A stretch of 8,447 nucleotides of DNA from Desulfobacterales bacterium (lineage in GTDB: Bacteria; Desulfobacterota; DSM-4660; Desulfatiglandales; Desulfatiglandaceae), in the NCBI GenBank assembly GCA_022013615.1, contig JAKLQB010000558.1:1-8447 (forward strand). Direction: 5' to 3'. Positions 1-5,652 of this stretch are shown in pieces. The notes below the pieces were generated by a model that worked only from the letters and a program-made list of their open reading frames with translations, made no database searches and had not been told where the DNA came from. How positions within the stretch are numbered: the stretch's first letter is position 1; each line of letters starts with the position of its first letter. Position numbers and translations under genes: made by a program.

Positions 1-13
1 GAACGCTGGAATA

Positions 14-1462
14 ATGGGCTTTGGGGAATTGACGGAATGGGTTATTGGGAAAATCAAGTTGACAAACCATAAGAGAAAAAGGATGGCCATCATCGCCAGC
101 TACTTCGAAGGGGAGACTTATGGTCTTCTTGGGCCCCAGATGGCCGCCACGGTCATTCAAGAAAATACGCCCTATGAATGTATTGTCATAACCGTCACGC
201 GGGCGGATGACAAGAAACTTCTCAAAAAGGCCTTGATCGACTATTTCGGGGTAGAACGGCCCATAGTCGGTTTTTCTGCCTTAAGCGGCAGGGAGGACTT
301 ATTTTCCTTTGCCAGGGAACTCAGGGACGAGGGAGTCCTCACGCTGCTTGCCGGGCCCCAGGCCGATGTAGATTATTTGGGGGAAAGGGATTGGCAGGAG
401 CACCCCCACCGGTTCAAGGGGCTCTCAAAGAACTTTGCTTTCTCTTTACATGGACCTGCTGAGCAGGTCATCTATCTCTTACAAAATCTTGATGGAAATG
501 GTTGGCAGGACACCCCAGGGCTCCTCTATTGCAGGCAGGATGGTGAAATAGTCCAAAACCTTCCGAAGCCTTGGGAAGAGGAGTTTTTGAGGAAAGTACG
601 GTGGGACAATATTTACACAATGGGGAAAGAAGGGCTGATTCTCTTGAAAATCAGCACCGGGCAAGTATTACAGCATATTGGGTGCCCGCATGCAGCCCGG
701 GAGAGAATGGTCGAGATAGGCTACCCGGTTTCCCTGGCCGGGAAAAATGGACAAACGGTTAAACTTCCTTTGAAAGGATGCAGTTTCTGTGATGTGGCGG
801 TTGACAAGGGTTTTTACGGGGCATTGGATATGGAGACGGTAGTGAGTCAAATCCACTGTCTCCCCGAGCTTACAGATGGCAGGAAAATTCCCTTCGAGTT
901 GATCAACGAAAATCCCCTCCCCGGTCTCCCCCGGCTTCTGAATGAGATCAAAGGGAGGGGAATCAGGCCTTCTCAGATTAACCTCATATTAAGAGCAGAC
1001 TGGTTTGTGACGGGGGAGAAATATTTGAGACAGGCCCTGGGTCTGGCCCAGAACATGGGAGTGTATATTCTTCTGAGTTCGGTGGGTCTTGAGTCCTTTG
1101 ACGATGGGATATTGCGAAACCTCAATAAGGGGCTGAATGTTGATGCTAATCTGAGTGCAGTCCGCCTTATGAGGCAGCTCAAAGAGGACTTCCCAAAGGA
1201 ATGGGGATATGCCAGGGCTGACGGGGCCATTCATGGGTTCATCCATCCAACCCCATGGGACACACAAGTGATTTCGGCCAACACCCAGAAGACGTTTGGC
1301 GCGTATGCTCTCCCAGCCGATATTCTCCCTGCGCATAGCACCCCGCTTATCATACATCACGCATCAGGGCTGGGGGACTGGATAAGGGAGGTTGAAAAGA
1401 GAGAAAAGGTCCGGTATAAGAGATATGGTTCCGTTATCGGGTGGTGGCAAGAAGGGGAATAA
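14..1462 (+). CDS. Radical SAM protein with N-terminal B12-binding-like domain
   Basis: Residues about 24-150 look like the Rossmann-type domain that precedes the barrel in B12-dependent radical SAM enzymes, but no DxHxxG cobalamin-histidine motif is visible. Residues about 250-400 carry radical SAM barrel signatures: GCSFCD (255-260), FELINENPLPGL (294-305), RADW (327-330), VGLESFDD (357-364) and LRNLNKG (367-373). The usual CxxxCxxC cluster motif is not contiguous. The pair is C256/C259, and the only plausible first cysteine is C224 in IGCPHA, 31 residues earlier. The reaction is unknown; methylation or another SAM-radical step is possible. The reading frame is open to the window edge, so the start is uncertain. 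The ATG at 14 has little ribosome site. The ATG at 83 (residue 24), just before the first beta strand and preceded by AAGAG, is an attractive alternative. A 113-bp gap separates it from the nitroreductase. Confidence 0.8.
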   Translation: MGFGELTEWVIGKIKLTNHKRKRMAIIASYFEGETYGLLGPQMAATVIQENTPYECIVITVTRADDKKLLKKALIDYFGVERPIVGFSALSGREDLFSFARELRDEGVLTLLAGPQADVDYLGERDWQEHPHRFKGLSKNFAFSLHGPAEQVIYLLQNLDGNGWQDTPGLLYCRQDGEIVQNLPKPWEEEFLRKVRWDNIYTMGKEGLILLKISTGQVLQHIGCPHAARERMVEIGYPVSLAGKNGQTVKLPLKGCSFCDVAVDKGFYGALDMETVVSQIHCLPELTDGRKIPFELINENPLPGLPRLLNEIKGRGIRPSQINLILRADWFVTGEKYLRQALGLAQNMGVYILLSSVGLESFDDGILRNLNKGLNVDANLSAVRLMRQLKEDFPKEWGYARADGAIHGFIHPTPWDTQVISANTQKTFGAYALPADILPAHSTPLIIHHASGLGDWIREVEKREKVRYKRYGSVIGWWQEGE

Positions 1463-1561
1463 TTTGTATAGCCTGACAAAACTAACATGCTGAATTAACG
1501 GGATTGTTTAGATTTTCACGCTAATACACTATGAGCCAAAAAAGTAATACATTTCATATTG

Positions 1562-1570
1562 AAGGAGGAA
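1562..1570 (+). promoter_or_regulatory. Strong ribosome binding site fixing the nitroreductase start
   Basis: AAGGAGGAA lies 5-7 bases before the ATG at 1576. The longer in-frame start at 1531 has no comparable site, and this Shine-Dalgarno would then lie inside the coding region. Confidence 0.8.
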
Positions 1571-1575
1571 ACGAA

Positions 1576-2115
1576 ATGGCTTATTTAATGAAAATTATCA
1601 AAGGAAGGCGCAGTATTCGAAAGTACCAGGATAAGGATGTACCGGATGAATCCTTGAACAAGATCCTCGAAGCCGTACAATGGTCCCCCTCATGGGCCAA
1701 CACCCAGTGCTGGGAAGTGATTGTTGTGAAAGACCCGGCTATAAAAGAGAAGCTTCAAGGGACTTTGGTTAAGAACCCGGCCACAAAGGCGATGGTCCAG
1801 GCCCCTGTGGTCCTTGTGCTCTGCGGTAAATTGAAAAGTTCGGGATATTACAAGGACCAGGTCACAACAAAGTTCGGAGATTGGTTTATGTTCGACCTGG
1901 GTATTGCTACCCAAAGCCTTTGTTTGACTGCATACGATCTGGGATTAGGGACCGTGATTGTTGGGCTCTTTGACCACAACAAGACCAAAGAGATATTAGG
2001 TGTGCCTGAAGACTACGAAGTTGTATCGATGATACCCCTGGGATATCCTGCAAAGGATCCGGAAGCGCCGAAACGCCGTGAGATCAGTGAATTCACTCAC
2101 TACGATAAATTTTAG
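1576..2115 (+). CDS. Nitroreductase family protein (FMN-dependent oxidoreductase)
   Basis: This is a 179-residue single-domain protein, the usual size for the small nitroreductase family. These are typically FMN-binding dimers that reduce nitro compounds, quinones or other electrophiles with NAD(P)H. Family signatures include [13 protein letters not shown] near the N-terminus (10-22; basic residues of this segment contact the FMN phosphate in the family), [15 protein letters not shown] (37-51), the helix [17 protein letters not shown] (101-117), [11 protein letters not shown] (123-133) and IPLGYPA (153-159). The start at 1576 is chosen over 1531 because of the adjacent AAGGAGG. The natural substrate cannot be read from sequence, and members in anaerobes include enzymes with non-nitro roles. 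The gene is probably transcribed alone or with the upstream radical SAM gene, and it ends at the large stem-loop shared with the convergent AOR gene. Confidence 0.92.
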   Translation: MAYLMKIIKGRRSIRKYQDKDVPDESLNKILEAVQWSPSWANTQCWEVIVVKDPAIKEKLQGTLVKNPATKAMVQAPVVLVLCGKLKSSGYYKDQVTTKFGDWFMFDLGIATQSLCLTAYDLGLGTVIVGLFDHNKTKEILGVPEDYEVVSMIPLGYPAKDPEAPKRREISEFTHYDKF

Positions 2116-2118
2116 ATT

Positions 2119-2175
2119 CCTGCTTGCATGCGCCGCCTTTGCCCTTACACGGGCAGGCGGCGGCATGGAAGCAGG
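2119..2175. terminator. Large GC-rich stem-loop between convergent genes, possible two-way terminator
   Basis: Two arms of about 25 bases starting CCTGCTT and ending AAGCAGG pair almost completely around a TTACAC loop (2145-2150). The exceptions are one mismatch and two small bulges. It begins 4 bases after the nitroreductase stop and lies 22 bases past the AOR stop on the other strand, where a bidirectional terminator would sit. Neither side has a U-tract immediately after the stem; the nearest T-rich stretch on + is at 2192-2199. Simple intrinsic termination is therefore not certain. It could instead be a REP-like palindromic element or an RNA-stabilising structure. Confidence 0.5.
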
Positions 2176-2197
2176 CGAAACTATCTTGGTGCTTTTC

Positions 2198-3928
2198 TTA
2201 AAAATTAAAAACCGTATCCAATTCCTCGTCCGGGACGTCGAACACCTCATTGTGGGGTGCCAGCTTCTCCAGCTTAAAAAACTCAGGAAGCCGATCATCG
2301 GCCGGTGTAAAGCCTGCCCTGGCGTTAAAGTCCCTTTCCATTTTGAGTACCCGCTGCCCGAGTGCTACGACATCGTCACCGGTCAATGACAGACCATACT
2401 TGGCATTTACCATATCCACGATTGCATCGAAGGCATCCGGGATATCCATAACCGGAAAAGCCACGAACAGGCAAAGCCCGTATGTATCGATGGCTGCGGT
2501 TGCAACCTGGAGGTCCCTGGACAATTTAACCTGACCCTCTGCTTTCAGGGGATCAACATCACCGCCCACTTTCATGATGTTCGTTGCTACCGCATATCCA
2601 GCCGTATGGTCAGCGCCCATTGGAGTGGTAGCATATGTAACACCTATGCCCTTTATGGCCCGGGGATCATAAGCTGGCAGGGCCTGGTTTTTGACCACCG
2701 GGACACGTCTTACGCCAAAGGTTTTGCCCACTACTGCTGCACCTGAACCTAAAATTCGACCCAGAGATGTGCCTTTACCCACCTCTCCTATGAGCTCTTC
2801 TGCGCCCGCTGCGTCTCCGAACTCCTTGACCCCGCCTTCCATTGCCACTGCCACTGAATTGCCGAGCTCTATGGTATCAACACCAATGTCATCGCACGCG
2901 CGGTCTATTCGTGCTATGGCATCCAGATCATCGATCTCGCAATTGGGTCCCCAGGCCCAGACTGTCTCATACTCAGGCCACTTGGAAAGATATTCACCTT
3001 TTTCATCTAAGTAAATACCTGAGCACTTGATGACACAGCCCGTCATACACCCGTGGGTGGGATCTCCCTTTCGCTCAACTGTAATCTTATTCAGGCTTTC
3101 TCCTCCCACTTTATCCGCATTTTCAAAGCGCCCGGAACTGAAGTTTCGTGTGGGAAGCCCGCCTGCCTCGTTGATAACGTTAATGAGCACGTCTGTCCCA
3201 TAAGTCGGAAGGCCCTGACTGGTCACGGGATGTTCACCCAGGGCCTTGGCAAACCGTTTTGCTGCTCCCTTAAATCCTTCTTTATCTGCCAGCGGGGCCT
3301 TCTCCCCACCTGAAGGGTCGATAATAATCGCTTTGAGACCCTTGGAGCCCATCACCGCTCCCAGGCCTCCGCGACCCGCATGACGGGTGGGCCTTAATTC
3401 CATGTCTGTAAAAGCAACACTGGCGGCCGCCATCTTCCATTCACCTGCCTGGCCAATGCTTACAAAACCAACCTTATCACCAAACTCATTCTTCAGTTTA
3501 TCCACAGTGGCATAATTACCAAGGCCCTTAAGATCATCGGCAGAGGATAACTCATACTTGTCTTTACCGATAAGCAGCTTATGCAGCTTCCCATCTTGAG
3601 GCAGGCCCTCGACGACTATAGCTGCAATTCCAAGCCTGGCCAGATATCCGCCGGCCTGGCCCCCTGAATTAGCCTCCTTTATGGTCCCTGTCAGGGGGCT
3701 CTTGGCTCCCACAGAGATACGACCCGAATTGGCGCAGTTGGTCCCTCCCAACAGACCCGGAGCAAAAATAAGTTTGTTGTTCGGGCCAATAGCTGAACAG
3801 GTTGGCTCCACTTCCTTGTTAACAATAGCGGAGGTCAAACCCCTTCCACCGAGACCTTCATAAGCCTCAGGGATATCTTCGCTTTTGACCGATAGGTCAG
3901 ACATATTGACTCTCAGGATCTTGAACAT
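2198..3928 (-). CDS. Aldehyde ferredoxin oxidoreductase family tungsten/molybdenum enzyme
   Basis: This 576-residue protein has the full AOR layout. The N-terminal domain binds pyranopterin, with GLGGRGLTSAIV at 25-36, SGRISVGAKSP at 68-78, HAGRGGLGAVMGSKGLKAI at 183-201. The C-terminal domains carry GADHTAGY (438-445) and DTYGLC (481-486). Predicted [4Fe-4S] ligands are C294, C298, C302 and C486, in a CX3CX3C arrangement rather than the CX2CX3C of Pyrococcus AOR. AOR enzymes oxidise aldehydes to acids, or run the reverse, with ferredoxin, using W (sometimes Mo) on two pyranopterins. This subgroup's substrate cannot be assigned. It is slightly shorter than archaeal AOR (about 605 residues) but intact. 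The start is supported by AAAGGAG 6 bases upstream. It is divergent from a MoaD/ThiF-type cluster that could serve its cofactor. Confidence 0.93.
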   Translation of the reverse strand: MFKILRVNMSDLSVKSEDIPEAYEGLGGRGLTSAIVNKEVEPTCSAIGPNNKLIFAPGLLGGTNCANSGRISVGAKSPLTGTIKEANSGGQAGGYLARLGIAAIVVEGLPQDGKLHKLLIGKDKYELSSADDLKGLGNYATVDKLKNEFGDKVGFVSIGQAGEWKMAAASVAFTDMELRPTRHAGRGGLGAVMGSKGLKAIIIDPSGGEKAPLADKEGFKGAAKRFAKALGEHPVTSQGLPTYGTDVLINVINEAGGLPTRNFSSGRFENADKVGGESLNKITVERKGDPTHGCMTGCVIKCSGIYLDEKGEYLSKWPEYETVWAWGPNCEIDDLDAIARIDRACDDIGVDTIELGNSVAVAMEGGVKEFGDAAGAEELIGEVGKGTSLGRILGSGAAVVGKTFGVRRVPVVKNQALPAYDPRAIKGIGVTYATTPMGADHTAGYAVATNIMKVGGDVDPLKAEGQVKLSRDLQVATAAIDTYGLCLFVAFPVMDIPDAFDAIVDMVNAKYGLSLTGDDVVALGQRVLKMERDFNARAGFTPADDRLPEFFKLEKLAPHNEVFDVPDEELDTVFNF

Positions 3929-3934
3929 AGTATT

Positions 3935-3941
3935 CTCCTTT
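3935..3941 (-). promoter_or_regulatory. Ribosome binding site of the AOR gene
   Basis: Read on the minus strand this is AAAGGAG, 6 bases before the ATG at 3928. It is a near-ideal Shine-Dalgarno and fixes the start. Confidence 0.75.
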
Positions 3942-3978
3942 CTTGAACGTTGGTAAATAAAGGGTTTAGAATTTTTTT

Positions 3979-4007
3979 AGTATGTTATAATAACATGCAG
4001 AAATCAA
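3979..4007 (-). promoter_or_regulatory. Predicted sigma70-type promoter of the AOR gene
   Basis: On the minus strand TTGATT (4007-4002) is followed after 17 bases by CATACT (3984-3979). Each hexamer matches consensus at 4 of 6 positions. Transcription would start near 3972, giving a leader of about 44 bases. The match is moderate, but the A+T-rich context and position fit, and a perfect palindrome occupies most of the spacer. Confidence 0.4.
3982..3996. promoter_or_regulatory. Perfect 15-bp palindrome, candidate operator
   Basis: ATGTTAT-A-ATAACAT is a perfect 7+1+7 inverted repeat in the divergent intergenic region. It overlaps the predicted -10 and spacer of the AOR promoter, a classic repressor position. 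The size suits a dimeric helix-turn-helix regulator. No regulator gene is in the window. Confidence 0.45.
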
Positions 4008-4072
4008 GGAAATTCTTTTGAAGATTCAATTGGTTAGATCAATATTGACATAAGGGTGAATAGATTATGTGT

Positions 4073-4101
4073 TTGACATATCTGCTTATTTTCACGATAA
4101 T
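4073..4101 (+). promoter_or_regulatory. Sigma70-type promoter of the beta-grasp/E1 operon
   Basis: TTGACA (4073-4078) is a perfect -35, followed after exactly 17 bases by GATAAT (4096-4101), 5 of 6 to the -10 consensus. Transcription would begin near 4108, leaving a leader of about 55 bases before the ATG at 4163. This placement also argues that the in-frame ATG at 4067, which lies upstream of the promoter, is not the translation start. Confidence 0.7.
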
Positions 4102-4149
4102 TCTGGCGTCTAATTCGCTTATCCCGGAAACTTTCATCAGGCAAATTTT

Positions 4150-4155
4150 AAAGGA
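4150..4155 (+). promoter_or_regulatory. Ribosome binding site deciding the first beta-grasp start
   Basis: AAAGGA lies 7 bases before the ATG at 4163, in good position. It supports 4163 over the longer frame beginning at 4067. Confidence 0.7.
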
Positions 4156-4162
4156 CAACGGC

Positions 4163-4402
4163 ATGCCACTTAAAATATTCTTGAGCTCAACACTTCGAAA
4201 GCATGTTCCCGGCTATGATCCCGCAAAAGGTGTGGTCTTATCCCCGGATAAGGAAATAACCGTGGCTGAGCTTTGTGAACAAATGAATATCCCGGAACAT
4301 AGAATCAAACTTATCATTGTAGACGGAAAAAATAAGTCCCTGGCACACGTATTGACAGGAGTTGAGCGCGTGGGGCTGTTTCCGGCAATTGGTGGAGGTT
4401 GA
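4163..4402 (+). CDS. MoaD/ThiS-like beta-grasp sulfur-carrier protein ending in GGG
   Basis: This 79-residue protein has the size and pattern of MoaD/ThiS ubiquitin-fold sulfur carriers. An initial strand PLKIFLSSTLRK (2-13) is followed by a helix region around ITVAELCEQMNI (32-43), a strand IKLIIVDGKNK (48-58) and a final GVERVGLFPAIGGG (66-79). The C-terminal glycines are the residues that are adenylated by an E1-like enzyme and converted to a thiocarboxylate in MoaD and ThiS. VERVGLFPAIGGG corresponds to the usual 'GDxVxxxPPxxGG'. The next two genes are a second beta-grasp protein and an E1-like enzyme, so it is probably the E1 substrate, supplying sulfur for the pterin dithiolene of the divergent AOR. 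A protein-modifier role is an alternative. Its last codons serve as the Shine-Dalgarno of the next gene, which starts 2 bases after the stop. Confidence 0.85.
   Translation: MPLKIFLSSTLRKHVPGYDPAKGVVLSPDKEITVAELCEQMNIPEHRIKLIIVDGKNKSLAHVLTGVERVGLFPAIGGG
4394..4398 (+). promoter_or_regulatory. Ribosome binding site formed by the C-terminal glycine codons
   Basis: GGAGG, 5 bases before the ATG at 4404, is made of the GGT GGA GGT codons that encode the terminal glycines of the first beta-grasp protein. The coding constraint and the translation signal coincide. Confidence 0.65.
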
Positions 4403-4403
4403 C

Positions 4404-4754
4404 ATGGTTTCCAGTGAAAACAGGCACACCGTGAATATTAGTTTATTTGGCTTCCTCCGGCGTTATATGGATGAGCAGGGCCTTCCCTATACCCTTGAAA
4501 GAGAAATCGCGCGTCAGGGTGAGGCCGCCTTTGACCTTGCCAGGGAGCTTTCCCTCCCGCCGGAAAAAATCGAAGCGGTCTTTTGTAACGGACGGGTAAT
4601 AAACATATATGATACGGTATTCCCTGGGGACCGGGTCGCATTTTTCCCCTTTGGAACCCCTGGGCCGTACCGTGTTTTTTTGGGAATAGCAAGGGAGAAT
4701 ATCGAACGCACTCGGCGGGAGAAGAAGGCTGTGGATGTAGAGAAAGGGAAATGA
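4404..4754 (+). CDS. Second beta-grasp (MoaD/ThiS-like) protein without C-terminal diglycine
   Basis: This 116-residue protein has a recognisable MoaD/ThiS core: strand TVNISLFGFLRRYM (9-22), helix AAFDLARELSLPPEKI (41-56), EAVFCNGRVIN (57-67) and TVFPGDRVAFFPFGTPG (71-87). In MoaD the chain ends shortly after GDxVxxxPP at Gly-Gly. Here the equivalent site reads GTPGPYR, and about 28 further residues follow in a charged, probably helical tail (IARENIERTRREKK, 95-108). As encoded it cannot be a normal diglycine sulfur carrier. It may be a structural partner of the E1 or the first beta-grasp protein, or a precursor needing proteolysis. The start at 4404 is preferred over 4362 because of GGAGG and the 1-base gap after the previous stop. 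Its stop overlaps the next start (ATGA at 4751-4754). Confidence 0.78.
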   Translation: MVSSENRHTVNISLFGFLRRYMDEQGLPYTLEREIARQGEAAFDLARELSLPPEKIEAVFCNGRVINIYDTVFPGDRVAFFPFGTPGPYRVFLGIARENIERTRREKKAVDVEKGK

Positions 4755-5632
4755 ATTCAGAGATACAAATAAATATCCGTGAACTGCTTCATGCGAAATC
4801 GAAAAAGATTACGGATCCTGCTGGACGCGAAGTAGAGATACTGGAAGATGCGCAGGCTTCAAAAGTGGCAGAGGAATGCCACTCCACACTTCACAATGTA
4901 TATATTGAGGCACTGACACTCGGAATTTGTCCCTACCGTTATCTCCGCAACAGGGAGGCCATTTCCCTCCAGGAACAACTCAACCTGGCAAAATCCCGTG
5001 TGGCTGTGATTGGTGCGGGAGGGTTGGGAGGACAGGTTATCTTATTACTGGCGAGAATGGGAATTGGGACCCTGGTGGTCGTGGACTATGATGTTTTCGA
5101 TGAAACCAACCTGAACCGCCAGGCTTTGAGCAGCATGGAGACTCTCGGTAAGCCAAAATCTGAAGCAGCGGCTGTCACAGTGAGTTCTATTAATCCAGGG
5201 GTTAAGGTAATACCCTGTCAGGTCAAACTGGACTCTTCCAATGCACCTGAAATACTAACAGGTTCAAATGTAGTTGTGGATGCCCTGGACAACGTGCAGG
5301 ATCGATTTCTCCTTGAACGAACTACAAAAAAGTTAGGGATTCCAATGGTACATGGAGCATTGGCAGGTTTTGAGGGCCAGGTTATGACCATCTTTCCCGA
5401 TGATCCGGGTCTGAAGCATCTCTATAGAAATGAAGGGGCAGGTGGAGATAAGTCAGAGCGCCCTGAGTCCATCCTTGGTGTTCCCACCTTCACGCCTTCC
5501 TTGATCGCAACCCTCGAGGCCATGGAGGTCTTAAAGATCATTCTGAAACGAGAAAAAATCTTCCGAAACACCATGGTTCATGTGGACCTGGAGACCGGCC
5601 AGATTAATAGGTTTACCTTTGAAAAGAGGTAA
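4751..5632 (+). CDS. E1-like ThiF/MoeB/HesA-family adenylating enzyme, cysteine-poor
   Basis: This 293-residue protein has the E1 adenylation core: GAGGLGG (88-94) for the nucleotide, D112/D114, DETNLNRQ (117-124) with the catalytic Asn and Arg, KPK (134-136) and DALDN (177-181). The family binds ATP and adenylates the C-terminal glycine of a MoaD/ThiS-like partner. About 75 residues precede the usual RYLRN start (63-67). The only cysteines are C43, C60 and C156. The region after GFEGQ (206-210), where MoeB and ThiF carry the CxxC zinc pair and the sulfur-transfer cysteine, reads DDPGLKHLYRNEG (217-229) with none. The second CxxC is also missing near ERPESILGVP (236-245). It overlaps the preceding gene by 4 bases, implying translational coupling. 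The partner is probably the GGG-ending protein. Direct sulfur relay through this enzyme looks unlikely. Confidence 0.9.
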   Translation: MNSEIQINIRELLHAKSKKITDPAGREVEILEDAQASKVAEECHSTLHNVYIEALTLGICPYRYLRNREAISLQEQLNLAKSRVAVIGAGGLGGQVILLLARMGIGTLVVVDYDVFDETNLNRQALSSMETLGKPKSEAAAVTVSSINPGVKVIPCQVKLDSSNAPEILTGSNVVVDALDNVQDRFLLERTTKKLGIPMVHGALAGFEGQVMTIFPDDPGLKHLYRNEGAGGDKSERPESILGVPTFTPSLIATLEAMEVLKIILKREKIFRNTMVHVDLETGQINRFTFEKR

Positions 5633-5652
5633 ATATAACTGTGAAGGTTGAA

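Noticed and set aside
989..1360. 123-codon open frame on the minus strand
   Set aside because: It lies wholly antisense to the conserved barrel region of the radical SAM gene, has no ribosome site that I see and no recognisable domain.
1504..1530. Promoter TTGTTT / TACACT before the nitroreductase
   Set aside because: The spacing is 15 bases and both hexamers are imperfect; not strong enough to list as a feature.
2691..3014. 107-codon open frame on the plus strand opposite the AOR gene
   Set aside because: Low-complexity Ser/Pro/Thr-rich translation typical of an antisense shadow; the AOR frame on the other strand is fully conserved there.
4030..4042. FNR-like site TTGGT-TAG-ATCAA upstream of the operon
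   Set aside because: The half-site spacing is 3 bases, not the 4 of TTGAT-N4-ATCAA, and one half-site deviates; too weak to call.
4067..4162. Secreted or membrane-anchored N-terminal extension of the first beta-grasp protein
   Set aside because: The region holds a promoter, and a ribosome site precedes ATG 4163. MoaD-like proteins are cytosolic and about 80 residues, as obtained from the later start.
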